From the NCBI GenBank assembly GCA_958510825.1, contig OY294044.1, positions 77,546,895 through 77,610,894 of the forward strand: a stretch of 64,000 nucleotides of DNA. Direction: 5' to 3'. Both the position numbers and the translations under genes were made by a program. This document shows positions 1 to 12,564 of this stretch, in pieces (the first letter of the stretch is position 1; every line of letters begins with the position of its first letter). The DNA is from Brachypterus glaber. Its lineage: Eukaryota > Arthropoda > Insecta > Coleoptera > Kateretidae. A model generated the notes under the pieces. It worked only from the letters and a program-made list of their open reading frames with translations, searched no databases and had not been told where the DNA came from.

Positions 1-131
1 AGGAGTTTTACCCTATTTTTACCCAATCGTTTACCCCCAAAATCAAATCAACTCTTCGGAATACGCTAAGAAACAATATGCAAAAAACCGCAAGTCGATA
101 TCTCATGTAGAAATGGAGTTAGAGAGTTTAC

Positions 132-212
132 ATTCAGACAGACAGAAAGACAAACAGACAGACGGACGGACGGACGGAAGGACGGACGGACAGACAGACA
201 GACAGACGGACG
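132..212. repeat. GACA/GACG microsatellite within a dispersed repeat
   Basis: A run of imperfect GACA and GACG tetranucleotides. Related GACAGACCGACC-like runs occur near 6664-6695 and 17555-17585, each next to text about a sensation of similar flanking sequence (an 'agcgttctcaa' type stretch before and an 'acgtcgt' or 'tttctattgg' type stretch after). This suggests that the run belongs to a dispersed repeat family and is not an isolated microsatellite. Confidence 0.75.
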
Positions 213-1225
213 CAAATTTTTTTTACTGATTTCGACTCAAAATGGTCTAAAACGTCGAGAAATGTGAAAAAAACGTGGTCAAAGATTTTGACTTTTCGGC
301 GAAGATTTCAATACATCGGCACTCTTAGCACTAAGTGCCGATGTAAAAAAATGGTACCCCAAGGATTTTAGTTTTTCGAAGTTCTTATAGTATCTACGCT
401 ACACCCTAATGCACCTGCTCAATGCGTCATTCACTTGAAGTGACCTACTTCATTTGAAAGTTAAAAAATCATTGTATTTTTTTTTTCAGTTTTTAAATAA
501 AGTGGAAAATGGCTAATTTCATTATTTTGATCTAAAATTTGGCACAGAATATTTTTTTGATTAAAAAAATTACAACAGTTAATTTATGTTTTTTATTCAT
601 TCCCCAAGGAGTCTTGCGTTAGTAAAAAAAATCGAAAAAATTGTATTGCCTTTTTTTACGTTTCTGGACGTTTTATATCCAAAAAATATGATTTCCGTCA
701 TGATTTCTGTCTATGTGTCCGGAAAATAGCTTAGCAGGGTAAGCATGTAAAGAGTGCCCTAGCCCGATATTAGCTGAGTATTTGTGCAAAAGGTAGCTCC
801 CATAGAGGTCAGTTGATTCGCAGACTTTCAGTCCCAAACTACTACCAGGGGGGTCGGAATTATTTTTTTCTCGGGTTGTGTCGATCGGATTGAGTTCAAG
901 GAACGCATAATAAGGACTATAAGGATAGTCTATAAAAAAATATTGTCGATTTGCGATCATTCTAACCTATAAAAAAAAATATTTTTTTTTTTGAAGGACC
1001 CAGAAGGGCCATTTTTGGCCGAACACAATTTGTTATATATTTGTATTCGATCTAAAACCTCGTTATTGAGTAAATTTTAAAAAATCTACGGATAAAAAAG
1101 TTTGTGGCAAAAAAGTGACATCGCTCCCCCATTTCGCACGTCCGTTTAAAATTACCAAATTATATGAAATGATATCCTTTATTTATCAATGGTAACTTAT
1201 ACCTACATCATAAACAATCGTACAC
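213..1225. other. No gene recognised
   Basis: AT-rich sequence with long A and T runs. The 95-codon minus-strand open frame at 673-960 has no recognisable domain and no splice or conservation signal that I can see, so I do not call it a gene. Confidence 0.5.
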
Positions 1226-1966
1226 TAAACAGACCAGACTTCATAAAGGACCAATCACATCGATAATATCGTATCTAGAGCCTATAAAACTCTTGGATTC
1301 ATAGTTAGAACATCTAGAAACTTTAAGAATATTGATACAATAAAAATGCTCTACATGTCTTATGTCAGATCAAGCCTTGAATACTGTTCAATAGTATGGC
1401 GTCCAAACTATAAAGTCCATATTGATGCAATTGAAGGCGTTCAAAGGCGGTTATTAAAATTCCTTAGTTTTCGAGTAAATGGTGCATGCCCACCTAGAGG
1501 TATTGATAACAGTATATTGGAACAAAATCATTCCATAGCATCACTATACGCTAGGCGCAAACTTAATTATGTTCTGTTTCTTTTTAAGATTGTATATAAT
1601 ATTATTGATTGTGAAGAGCTACTACATATGCTGCGTTTTAATATACCTAGAAATGCTTATAGAAATCCTCCACTTTTCTTAATTCCCACGTGCAAAACTA
1701 ATATATTTATGTTTTCACCTATTAATAATATGTCTAGAATTTACAATGGTGTCCAGGGCAATTTGGACATTTTTAACTGTAAAATTTCTAATATTAAGAG
1801 ACTTACATTTTATTAACAATGGCTTTATAATATATTTATAATATATTAGGTATGTCCTACTGCTTACATTATTTTATATTTTGTATTATTATTAGTTTTG
1901 TTATCGTTGTAACTAACTCTGTAATTGGGTGTATTCCTGTCGAGTTTTTTATAAATAAATAAATAA
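1226..1966 (+). mobile_element. 5'-truncated Jockey-like LINE, 3' end
   Basis: The plus strand encodes the C-terminal part of a LINE reverse transcriptase from about 1256 to the stop at 1816. Recognisable blocks are a YVRSSLEYCSIVW-like motif and an IEGVQRRLLKFL-like motif, both typical of the thumb/C-terminal region of Jockey-group polymerases. The frame extends upstream of the first ATG (1346) to about 1256, and the RT palm and endonuclease are missing. The element ends in an (ATAA)n tail at 1951-1966. A related minus-strand fragment is at 12055-12562. It is a dead 5'-truncated copy. Confidence 0.85.
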
Positions 1967-3160
1967 GGCATGTGCAAAAATTCGTTATCTACTGTGGTTT
2001 ATAGGGATCCAGAAATATTAAATAAAACTACTTTTAATATGTACCCTTAGGAGGGTCCTAGCTCCCTTAGGGTTCATTTCCCGACCAACATTTATGAGAA
2101 CTTTTTTCATATTTTTTAACGTGAAATCACCTCTTAAAGTTCTCGAACTTATTTGTGAATAACCCTGTATATTATGTAAATTTTAAAAATATAGCAATAA
2201 GTTATGTAAAATTTTACATAAATTATTGTGTGGTTTTTATCTGTGTATAATAATATTATATTATTGCTCTTATTATCAAATTAATATTGGCTATTTTTCA
2301 ATTGGTGAAAAAAATACGATAGACGCTTTTACAATAAATATTTGATCGGTTATACAGAGCGGTCCAAAAGTCACCCCCCCCCCCTCTTAACTTTTGAACC
2401 AGTTGAGATATCGACTTCAAATTTGGAACTTTTAAATAAGACAACTTAAACTATCTTTTAGCATATATTTAATATTTTTAGCTCTTAAAATGTGGGCAGG
2501 GGATATGGGGGGACATTTTTTTAAATGGAAAGGGGGGTCGTGTGATACCACAGAAAATCTACCTAAAGACCATTCAGCGTTATATTTTAAGGGACCCATT
2601 CAGATGACTAAAGAAATAGGTATAAAACACAGCTCGTAGAAAAACGAGTCTAAAAAGACATAGGAAACAGTAGTACCTAAACAAAAAAGTGAATATGTCG
2701 CGTCATATCAAGTCATATATCTGGTGCGCTGTTATAAAATTATGTTAAGCTCGCATAAGAGCCTGTGGATAAGCGCAGACGATTGCTTTTTATGAATTAT
2801 GTTAAAATTCAATTTTTTACATGTATTCTGTTTAATTTAGGATTGTATACGAAAACATTTAAAAAAGTATTTAAATCAAAAAATTGACAAAAAATATAAG
2901 AAAGCTCTAGCGCACGCACGCGTAAGAAATTTTCACTTGCGGGGTGCAAGATTAAGCAAAAAAGACAGATTAACACAACATTAGGTAATTTAATTAAAAA
3001 AAAAGTAAAAAAACACCTTTTTTATTTTATGAAAAAATTGTGGGTTATAGCTTTTTTAAATTAGTACCGTGTATGTCCTCAAGTCTGAATTACAACATTT
3101 AACCGTCGAGGTACCAAGCAATGCCAAGCACTTTTAAGGATTTCCTTTGGATTCTTTTTA
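1967..3160. other. Intergenic repeats, no gene recognised
   Basis: 2040-2170 belongs to a dispersed repeat (ACCCTGTATA end; gctcccttagggttcattt core) also seen at 13800-13875 and 43555-43672. 2353-2440 resembles the terminal repeat of the element at 43848-45482 (agcggtccaaaagtcaccccc). 2740-2785 resembles the terminal repeat of the MITE at 26173-26440. No coding sequence was recognised. Confidence 0.5.
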
Positions 3161-3169
3161 AAGGGCCAA

Positions 3170-3345
3170 TTCAATTGGCTCCTCAATAGTTACAATTGGC
3201 CCAATTGTAACTATTGAGGAGCCTCTGGCATGGATGGACGATGACCAATATGCCTCTGGATCAAATTGATCAAATATGCTAAGCACATTTGAGGAATTCC
3301 TTTGGATTCTTTTTAAATGGCCAGTTGTAACTCTTGAAAATTATC
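3170..3345. repeat. Local palindrome followed by a direct repeat
   Basis: Around 3180-3222 the sequence GGCTCCTCAATAGTTACAAT is followed by its inverse complement, giving a tight hairpin. The following ctctggcatggatggacgatgac stretch recurs about 120 bp downstream (3341-3365), together with a partly repeated 'cctttggattctttttaaa' block, so the region looks like a decayed tandem duplication. Confidence 0.6.
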
Positions 3346-3770
3346 TGGCATGGATGGACGATGACGAATAATTTAATAATAATAATAATAATTTGCTAAG
3401 CATATCTGGGTAAATCCTTTTGATCCTTTTAATTAATTCACTCTTTTATCTGTCAAATATTTCATGCGTGAAATTTCAAAAATAACGATAATCAGAAAAA
3501 GAGAAAAATGACGTCATATTTCTCTGGTGAACTAATTCAAGTTTTTGAAGTCTCTGGTGGTCGATGACGAATATACCTCTGGAGCTGATCCCAAAAGTGC
3601 TCTATAGGATTAAGATCCGGGCTTCGATTTAACCCAATATCATTGTAAAATTAAATTAATAAATATTTAAGTGCATTCGTCAAATATTTAAGTGGTGTGG
3701 CCGGTTTTCTTTTTTGCCTGTGTATTAAATGCAATACACCATGTATACAGTATCTTTTTAACTTGCAATA

Positions 3771-5039
3771 CACGGTTCACCTGGGCGATTTTAAATAAAA
3801 ATTTCGTGGACCCCTACATTTTTTGGACTAAAACATAACTGATGACATAAGAAATCTTTCCCATTTGAAAGAAAATCGTAAAAGATACACTTTTTTAGGC
3901 AGATAAAAAAACGTTTTTTTGAGTAATAAGGTGTGTCAAAAAAACGCACTCAAACTTAAAAAAAAAATCGGTACCTGTTTTTCGGATAAAAACCGATAAA
4001 AATTGAGGAAATTTTTGAGGGTTTCTTTGGTAATATTTAAAAACAATACTAAATGTAAGAACTAAAACAATTATATCCCCCCTCCCCTTAAGTTAGAACA
4101 TGAAAAAATCGCCAATTATTTGAAGATTTCGCGAAAATTTTATTTTTGCAAGTTTTTAAAAGTGCATAAAAAATAGTTTAAAATCTGCAAAATTATATAT
4201 TAGTATATAAGCATATATACATGTTAACCTATATGACTATACAGAAAACATATTTTTTTTCCTCAAGTTGAGTAAAAATTAATTTCGATTAGAAACCGGG
4301 TGGATTTTCGTTTGGACTTTTGTGGTTTAACATCGCAGGTTTAACCGTTTTAAAGATAAATGCATTTAAAAGTAAATTTTTGCGCATGAAGAACCAAAAA
4401 TAAAAAATTTAAAAATATAAAGCAAAAAACTAATATTTTAGTAATGAGTGGTTATTTAACATTAAAAACATAGAAAAAGTTTATATGCACCTTGGTCAAA
4501 AAATCATTCCTAAGGAAGTTATGTCCTTTTAAATATGCCCATTTTCAATAAATTTTCGCAAAAACTTCAAATAATTGGCGATTTTTTTATGTTCTAACTT
4601 AAGGGGAGGGGAAATATAATTTTTTTAGTCTTCTCACAATTAGTATTGTTTCTAAATATTATTAAAGAAACCCTCCAAAGTTTCCTTAGTTTTAAATACA
4701 ATCACTTTTTATCCAAAAAACAGGTACCGATATTTTTCTAAGTTTGAGTGCTTTGAGCTACCTCTAAACATTAATCGATTTGGCTCATTTTTGAGTGGCC
4801 ACAGTTTTTTACTAAGCAGCAACTTTTGAGCCAGAGAGCGTTTTCGATTTCGCAAATCGGATTTTTTTTGACACACCCTATTACTCAAAAAAACGTTTTT
4901 TTTATCTTTCTAAAAAAGTGTATCTTTTAAGATTTTCTTTCAAATGAAAATTGATTTCTTATGTCATCAGGTATGTTTTAGTAGAAAAAATGTAGGGGTC
5001 CACGAAATTTTTATTTAAAATCGCCCAGGTGAACCGTGA
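3771..5039. mobile_element. Foldback element, long diverged inverted repeats
   Basis: The left arm (about 3771-4150) starts CACGGTTCACCTGGGCGA and is repeated in inverse complement at about 4527-5039, which ends TCGCCCAGGTGAACCGTG. Matching blocks include the 'gtggacccctacatttttt' end, the 'gtatcttt' block and the 'cccctccccttaagttagaac' block beside the loop. The right arm carries about 115 extra bases near 4745-4860. No transposase is present, so this looks like a non-autonomous foldback DNA element. Confidence 0.8.
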
Positions 5040-5579
5040 ATAGTTTGTAACGCGTTTGGAGCGAGATTCTGGTTCCCCAAACCAATAATTTGATTTGTTT
5101 GAATAAGGTATCTAACAACCTGGTAATAGGTAACGTGACCAAGCTTTCTTATCGTAAGTAGCTATTTTTTTAGTATTCTTAGAAGCGTCCCGCAGTGATA
5201 AGTGCATACCTATTAAAATCAGTTTTATTGAAAAAAAACAGTAATAATATTATTAAATTTAATTTAATTTTGTTTATCGAAAAAATGCGTGATGACGACA
5301 GTACACATTTTCTTCACAGAGGACGTTTAAATTCCTTGAGAATTGGTATGTCACTTTATTTTTATAAATGTTAATTTATTTTTATAAATATGAAAAATTA
5401 ATTCCCGGTATAGGTCTACATATGGGCACAAAATAACCTATAGAGGAGAAGGTGGTAATATGGAACCCCTGTATCTCAATAAGGATTTTTAACCATTTTT
5501 TTTGCACTAATTGGTTCAAAATTTATCTGGTAATGATTTTAAACGATTTTGATTTTTTTATGTTAAGGGTGATTCTGTG
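5040..5579. other. No gene recognised
   Basis: AT-rich spacer. The 102-codon open frame starting at 5452 runs into the inverted repeat arm that follows and has no family resemblance that I can name. Confidence 0.45.
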
Positions 5580-7600
5580 CCAAATAGGACCCAAGGAAAA
5601 CTTTGACTTCTTTGATTTGCCCTATTTTTGGCTCAAGTGTGCTATGTTTGTCCAAAAAGAACCTGATTTTTTTCCAGATTTTTTTGACATTTATTTTTGG
5701 AGTTATGGCCTTTTAAAGATGACAAAAATGCCCAACTTTTCTAAAACGTATAATTTTTAAACGGCTGTATCTCTATAACGGTAAGATATAGAGACTTCAG
5801 ACAAAGTGTATTTTAAAGTTTGTTAGTTCGAAGTTATTTTGATAATAAAGTAAATTTAAGTTTGGTGATTTTGGTGATAGTCACCAAAGTAACCAATTTT
5901 TGGTGACATTTTACTCAAAATACGCCATATTCGATTTTCTTTTTTTTAATATATGTTAAACTACAGACATTTCTCTAACAGTTGCCCAAATTTCAAAATG
6001 GGACCGCCATATATTCGTCTTTGGTAAATTTTTAAAAATATAGTAGCAACTCAATTTTTTATTTATTGGTAATATTATGACCACAGTTTGATGTACGTTG
6101 TATGTTAACCTTACCTCAATCAAATTTAAACTAAAATTAACTTTTTTGCAAACGGAATTATAAGTTAATTGATTAATTTTTTTAATATAACTAGCCAAGA
6201 CACCCGTTTTTCGCACGGAATTTTTAATAAATTAGGCAAGGTATTATTTTTGCATTTTACAGAATGTTTTAGACATTCATAATCTATAGTTTGTTTAAAT
6301 AAGTAATTAATTATAACTAGCCATATTTTGTAAAGCCTACTATGTTTACTAAACATTGTTTAATGTCAAAATAATCTAAAAAAGGCAAATTCTCATTAAA
6401 CATGCATAGCATACGTACGTATGCTATATAAGCCAAAAATCAGACAAATCGAAGAAGTCTGTGTTTAAAATTGAATATTTTGTGTTTCATTTGCCATGGA
6501 ATGAGCCCAAACGTTTTCAGCTGGAATTGTTTTTGGTAAATGTTGAGGTGGAGTAAGGGGGTCAAAAAAATCCTAGCCGAATTGTTTGAATAAGGAACCT
6601 ATATTTAAAATTTGAAGTCTTTAGCTAAAAGCGTTCTCAAGTTATAGTGATCACAAATTTTCTTGGACAGACAGATATACAGATTGACCGACACACAGAT
6701 TTCTATTGGTAAACTATTGTTTTTTGTATATTAAACTACGAGAAAATAAAAAAAAATAAAAAAAAATTGCTAACGCATGCTAACGCATGCTAACGCATGC
6801 TAACTGCAGTAGAAGGAAGTAAAATTTAAATTAGATTTCCCATGCGAAGATTGGGTATCACAGCTAGTACATATGTATATAAACTCAATTTAAGGTTTTC
6901 CAAAACATGTTATGTAAGTATCTTATTATTGCATTAAAAAAACTGATGTTAGTTTGATTAATTTCTAACACTAAATTCCCGTGCGAATAACGGGTCCACT
7001 GCTAGTATATATGTATATCAGATGAAGTAAAAAATGTTGCAGACAAATATAAAATAGTTATTAAATATATCAGCATTTCCATTTCAAAAATACAGGGTAG
7101 TATTATTAAACTCTGCGTTAAAAAATGGTTGGGAAATGAAATTTTGACTGACATTTATATCTTTAATATTTTGCCCAAGGCAATCCCATGGTCGTCCCAT
7201 TATGAATTTTGGCACATGGTTAGAGAAAGATCTACAGATTATTATATCTTTTTATTAAAAAAATCAAAGATGGCGCATTCCGAGATAATCGTCACCAAAC
7301 ATTGGCGACTTTGGTGACCATCACCAAAATCACTAAATTTTACATATCTTTAAAAATTATTAAAACACAACAAAATGGCTTTAAAATATGTATTTTTTTA
7401 AATCTGTATCTTTTAGCGTTACTGAGATAGAGCTGTTTAAAAACAGGCTGTTTTAGTGACTTGCAATTTTGACCAATTTCAAAAGGCCGTAACTCCATAA
7501 ATAATGGCCAAAAAACTCTGAAAATTATATAATTTCTTATTAAGCATACGTAGAGCAAGTATACCAAAAATGATTAAAATCGTCATATTTGGCGTGGAAT
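5580..7600. repeat. Diverged inverted repeat pair with about 1.1-kb spacer
   Basis: 5580-6050 and 7145-7600 are inverse complements with substantial divergence. Anchors are the 'ttggtgattttggtga.agtcaccaaagt' core at 5868-5893 and its complement at 7300-7330, and the 'atggccttttaaa' block at 5705 against 'tttcaaaaggccgtaactcc' at 7477. The spacer contains three tandem copies of an 11-bp unit (CTAACGCATG plus a base) at about 6769-6803. Several small open frames here follow from the repeat and are not credible genes. Confidence 0.65.
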
Positions 7601-8750
7601 GAGCCTTAAGGAAGTTACAAGCACTAAAAAAAAAAATGTAATGCTGATAATGGAACCCTGTGCTATAAATATGCATCACCAAAAACGTTACTGTCTGTTA
7701 TACAAATTAAAGTAATAAATCAAAATGAACATTTATTAAAGGGAAAACTTTACACGTTTATGTAAACATGAAAAAAAAATTAAACATAAAACATTATTTT
7801 TTTAAAAGATTTTTTCTATTATTTAACGACAAAAGCCACAGGTATAAACATCTTATTCGCAACCGAAACATTCAGTATGTGCCCATTAAATACACATAAG
7901 GCACTGAATCCAAATTTTACCTCTTTAAGCCATCATCACACATTAACAATAACAAGTAAAATTTTCTAACTTAATATTTTTTCTAAACGGTTATTTATCG
8001 CAATCCTACTTTTTGCATTTTTATTAAGTTCCTAAATCAATGAAGCAAAAAAAAGACAGCAAAACTAATAAACTTACCTTGCATTTCCTTACAAAAATCT
8101 ACAAATAAACTTTCAGTTTTGGCATTTACACATAACCTCAAATATTTCAATGTTTAGCGGTAAAATGAATTGCACCTTTCTGTATGGATGTTTACGCCTC
8201 CCAATTGATATTCAATTATTGTTTACTAGATGTCGCTGTCTGTTTCTTACTTAACGGGGGGTTCCAATATATCCGCAGGGTTCAACAGGGGGGGCAGCCT
8301 TAAGTAGGTGACCTTGCAACACAGCTAAAAATGGCCTCCATAGCATCGCAATTTTCGTGCTAGATGTCGCTAGCGTTATTTTTTATAATTTTTAACAGAT
8401 AGGTTTCTTTTATCTTTTCATGTAAAGCTTTACATTTATCCTGATAGATGGCATCGTATTGAAAATAATAATAAATTGAAAAATAGTAAATATTTTAAGA
8501 TAATATTATTAAGAATGATTCTATATTGCATATTGAGTCAATATTATTGACCATATTTAAAACAAAATCCCATTGAAAGTATTATACTTACTTTGTTGTA
8601 AAAAATATATATAAAGCGGGGGTTTCCGTGTTTCTAACCTCAAAAAATCTAAATCTTGGATTGGTGTGCGACGAAAAATTTTAATAACTTTGGAAAAGGT
8701 AATTATTTGAATAAATATACGTACACAACAATTAGAACTAAATAATAATG
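7601..8750. other. No gene recognised
   Basis: AT-rich sequence with scattered 'gctagatgtcgct' motifs (8225-8240, 8360-8375) that recur at 10245-10320 ('gctagatgtcactag', 'gctagatggcgcc'), suggesting decayed dispersed repeats. No coding region was recognised. Confidence 0.45.
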
Positions 8751-8752
8751 AT

Positions 8753-9090
8753 GCTTTCATGTGTTTTTAGTGTTTTTGAAACCAATCAGTGGCGATTAAC
8801 GAATTGGTCACACTTGAAGAGGGTCGAAAGTTTCTTTCCATAAAGCTTTTAAAAGTAAGTAATATACATACGTAAAAATTAAAACTAAATATTAATTATC
8901 CATTCATGTGTTTTTAGTGTTTTTGAAACCAATCAGTGGCTATTAACCAACGAGCCACACCCTTAAGGAGGATCGAAAGTTTCTGTTGGCAAAGCTTTTA
9001 AAAGTAAGTAATTTATATACAAAACAATTAAAACAAAATATTAATTATGCTTTCATGTGTTTTTAGTGTTTTTGGAAACAGTCAGTGGCG
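8753..9090. repeat. Tandem repeat, about 150-bp unit, two and a bit copies
   Basis: The phrase tgtgtttttagtgtttttg occurs at about 8759, 8908 and 9056, each time followed by 'accaatcagtggc' or a close variant. In the first two copies a 'ggatcgaaagtttct' block and 'aaagcttttaaaagtaagtaat' end the unit. The unit length is about 149 bp, and the third copy breaks off after roughly 35 bp. Confidence 0.8.
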
Positions 9091-9177
9091 ATTATCCAAT
9101 TAGTATTACGAGTACGTATACGTATACCCCAGTTTTAGTTTTAACTCATGTGGGTAAAAAGTTTTTTTTTTAATTTT

Positions 9178-9388
9178 AGGGGAAACGTTCAAGTTTTACG
9201 TAACGCAAGTTTTACCAAAATTCATACACTCTTCTCGCGTTATTAAAGGCTGTAGAGATTTCATATTTTGGCTAGGGAAGTTAGCGAAAGTATAAAATCT
9301 CTACAGCCTTTAATAACGCTGGAAACTGTGTATGAAGTGTATTAATTTTGGTACAATTTGCGTTACGTAATACTTGAACGTTCCCTTG
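9178..9388. mobile_element. Palindromic MITE with GTTACGTAA-type ends
   Basis: The left arm (9178-9262) and right arm (about 9296-9388) are inverse complements through 'tctctacagcctttaataacg' near the loop out to 'gaacgttccc' at the tip. The terminal pattern GGGAACGTTCAAGTATTACG recurs at 29048-29190 and, on one side only, at 10860-10890. No coding capacity. Confidence 0.85.
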
Positions 9389-9599
9389 AGGGTAAATATA
9401 TAAAATTTTATTGAAGTGAATAGAAGGGTTTAAAAAAATAAATATCTCATTGTGTGCGTATAACATAACTCTGTCTGGCCCCATTTTAGGAACATTTTAT
9501 TATTATTAAAATTTAGTGCTAGTGTTATTATTTTATAAAAATAATGTTTTTATTAAGTTAAAAGAAATAGATGCCAGTTACCCTACAGAGTGCTATTTA

Positions 9600-9800
9600 G
9601 TTTACGCACTGTGAGGCACCGGCGGATTTGGGGGGGGGGCATGGGTCCCATGCCCCCCTCCCCCCAGGCAAGATATATTAGCATAGAAATACCATCAGTT
9701 ATATTTTTGGTGAATGCGCATTTTTTTTCCTTAAAATGAAATAAATCCGCCATGGCCAATATCCATACAGAGTGCTATTTAGTTTATGCACTGTGACGTG
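9600..9800. repeat. Short direct repeat flanking a C/G-run block
   Basis: 'acagagtgctatttagtttacgcactgtga' (9583-9614) recurs as 'acagagtgctatttagtttatgcactgtga' (9766-9796). The roughly 180 bp between them contains long G and C runs (9630-9665). This may be a duplication or the target duplication of an unrecognised insertion. Confidence 0.6.
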
Positions 9801-10092
9801 CGATTCGTGTACGAGAATATATTCTCTCATAAAACGGTGTATAATAATAATATAATAATATAATTATTTTTATATTGTAAAAGCTGAGGGTGATAAAAAA
9901 AACAATTTTCGGATTTCGTACAGTAGAATATTTTCATTGATTTGATAAAAAATTATTCTTTATGCATAGGTAATTAAGAATTATTCTTGTATGTAATTTT
10001 TTTAAATAAAATAAATTGTTTTATTTTTGTTTTGCATTTTTATTCTATTCTTTTATTACTTTGAATGGAGATTTTTATCGAATTCAAAGTAA

Positions 10093-10196
10093 TAATTAAA
10101 ACACGTTGAAGGACAATGACGCTGTCCAGCGGTATGTCTGCGAAAACGCAGGCAAACCGCTCGACAGCGTCATTGTCCTTCAACGTGTTTTAATTA
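10093..10196. repeat. Near-perfect 104-bp palindrome
   Basis: The arms run from TAATTAAAACACGTTGAAGG inward through 'acaatgacgctgtc' and 'agcggt' to a small loop around 10141-10150, then return as the complement and end at 10196. Only a few single-base differences are visible. The outer bases suggest a TTAA-rich target. It could be a very short MITE or a hairpin RNA precursor; I favour a MITE because other hairpin repeats are common here. Confidence 0.85.
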
Positions 10197-10199
10197 ACA

Positions 10200-11537
10200 A
10201 TTTTATTAAGGATTTGAAATTGGCGCCATCTCTATTACTTAAAATTTCCGCTAGATGTCACTAGAGGTTTTTACAGAAACCGACTATACCGACAATAGTC
10301 CGCAATTTCCGTGCTAGATGGCGCCAGCAACCTTTTTGTAATCAGTGTTGCCTACGTTTAACACGGAAGCTAAAGTTCTTATATATATTTTCTTTGGGGT
10401 TCAATATTCTCCTCTATTACGTACCGGAATTACTGAATGTTTATCATTTTTACCAAGAAAATACCGAAAATTTAATGTTTACGTCTAATTTTAAGGTATG
10501 GAATATGTAATTGAATTTACACAGATAAATTTACGATTTTTCAGTGTAGAATAAATGTCGCGCAGTGAAGAATGAAAAAGGAGCTCAGTGGGCAACATAA
10601 ATTTTGTTTAATATTATTTGTGATTACTATAGGGCGAAGTTGAGGTAGCGATTTCAGGCCTGCATTTCGCCAGCGAGTTGACTGGTATCGCCATGGGGCC
10701 CCACCCGCGTTCATGCAGCGTTTTATATGATGCGATGCATCGCTAAGCGAATCTGACTACCTATTTACTTTTTTTTCTATATTTCTTTTATAATTTTTTT
10801 TTTTAATTTAGGATTTGCATATAAAAATATGAAACACCTTAAACTTAGTTTAATTAATAGGGGGGCGTTCAAGTAATACGTTAACATACTTTCATTGATT
10901 TTAGACCCCCTCCCCCCCCATATAATAAAAAATAAGAAAATCGTGAACTCCCCCCCTCTACCAAATGATTAGACGTAAGACTTTTTTTACCTTTTGTGAA
11001 ATTTTTGCCACATGAAAAACTAATCAAAACAAAAATAGTTATTTATAATACAAGGGCGAAAAGTTAAAATTTTCGTTTGAGTAGGTTTTCAGAAGCCGAG
11101 GGCCCGTGTATTATACAATATTTTTTATTCGATTGTTACTAATTATAATAAATTATTTTTCTATTTTGCGACTCTTATAAGCTCATAATCATACGCATTT
11201 TGCGTGTTCTCATAGGCCCATAAGAGGTCTGTACTTTTTGTTCTTTTGGTTTGGCAACAGACCTGGCCTATCGCTTGACGTTTTCCGTGCAAATGTCGCT
11301 TGAATTTTCTACAAAATTTTGTGTTTAGGTTATGTTTTACCGTGTTAAAATTGTGGCTTGGTTACTTGCAGTGAAAAAGAGAAGAAATGACTATCAAATA
11401 TATCAAAATAATATTTGTACTTAGAATTTTAAACACGGCGAAAACTGTAATGCCAACCCGAAACAAAAATCCCTAAATCAGTCATCAATTTAAATGTAAG
11501 TTTTTTAAAAAAATTAAGCAAAATAGAAAAAGTTGTA
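10200..11537. other. No gene recognised
   Basis: Contains an orphan 'ggggggcgttcaagtaatacg' terminal motif at 10860, related to the MITE ends at 9178 and 29048, and C-rich runs near 10905-10960. No coding region was recognised. Confidence 0.45.
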
Positions 11538-11661
11538 TAAAGCACTCGTTTCATAACACGTTTTTAGTGCACTAGTACTTTAGAAAACTCGCCGCAAGCG
11601 GCTCGTTTTCAAAACTTGTACTTGTGCGCTAAAAACGTATGTTATGAAACTAGTACTTTAA
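11538..11661. mobile_element. Hairpin MITE of about 124 bp
   Basis: AAAGCACTCGTTTCATAACA near 11540 is matched by the complement ending 'tgttatgaaactagtacttta' at 11661. The centre is the GC-rich hairpin 'tcgccgcaagcggctcg' at about 11590-11607. Arms cover about 50 bp each with a few mismatches. The central GC-rich stem resembles the loops of the hairpin family at 30.7, 42.6 and 53.9 kb. Confidence 0.8.
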
Positions 11662-12050
11662 TATACTAATATGTCTGTATACAGACGTATAATCTTATTC
11701 GGCATAGGTATGTATTAAAGAAACTAACAAAATTCCTGTTGTCCGAGACTGTAATGAAAGTATCAACTCTGTTTATGACACAGTATTTAATAATGGGAAA
11801 AATACCATACATATGTTTTGAAGGTTTTCCATACAAATGTCGTCAGTATCAAAAACTCGACTACATTTACATGCATTTTATAATGAATTTTTTCGATAGG
11901 TACCGCTTTTTAAAAAATTGCCATAAATGTATGGGTTAATTACTTCCAATACATGTATGGGAAGTTTACCACAATATTTTTAGAGTGTAGAGGCGCATAA
12001 TACAATTGCATAAAAAATGACCACATCGTCCTCAATTCAATTGAATGAGC
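11662..12050. other. No gene recognised
   Basis: AT-rich spacer. The 66-codon open frame at 11739-11939 has no recognisable features. Confidence 0.4.
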
Positions 12051-12562
12051 AATTTTTTATTTATTTATTTATTTATTGATAGAACACGCAACAGCCGAAG
12101 CCAATTACTGGGTGGGAAATACATAGATTGTGTTAATACTAACTAAATATTTACAATGAAACTTATTGACTAAATTTATACTTTTTAATAGTATTTAAGT
12201 TACAATTAAAAATATCTAAACTATCCTGTAGACGATTGTATGTATTACATATAAAATATATGGGCGAAAATATCAAAATATTTGTTCTAGCCTTGCTGAA
12301 GTAAAAAGTAGGATTTTCGCGGGCCCCTAACCGGGGTACGTGGAAGCTAAATTTGTCAAGAATGTTCGGACAGTTTATGTTGTTGTGAAGCAGTTTATAG
12401 AAAAATAATAATGCTATTCGCTTGCGTCGGTTTTCGAGACTGTCAATTGTAAAACTATTTATTAAGTTAGCGTGGTTAAAACCAATTTCAGGATAGACTC
12501 CTGTTGATTTGAAAACTAGAAATTTTAAAAATCTCCTTTGGATTCCTTCAAGCATATCTTTA
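12051..12562 (-). mobile_element. 5'-truncated Jockey-like LINE, 3' end
   Basis: Minus-strand open frame 12163-12555 encodes the C-terminal end of a Jockey-type reverse transcriptase (LEGIQRRFLKFLVF, then a VPRLGARENPTFY block and a SPIYFICNTYNRLQ block). It matches the layout of the copy at 1226-1966. The (TTTA)n run at 12057-12079 is the 3' tail read on the minus strand. Its 5' break lies directly beside the SINE head at 12565. Confidence 0.85.
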
Positions 12563-12564
12563 TG

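Noticed and set aside
673..960. 95-codon minus-strand open frame
   Set aside because: No recognisable motif and a composition like its surroundings.
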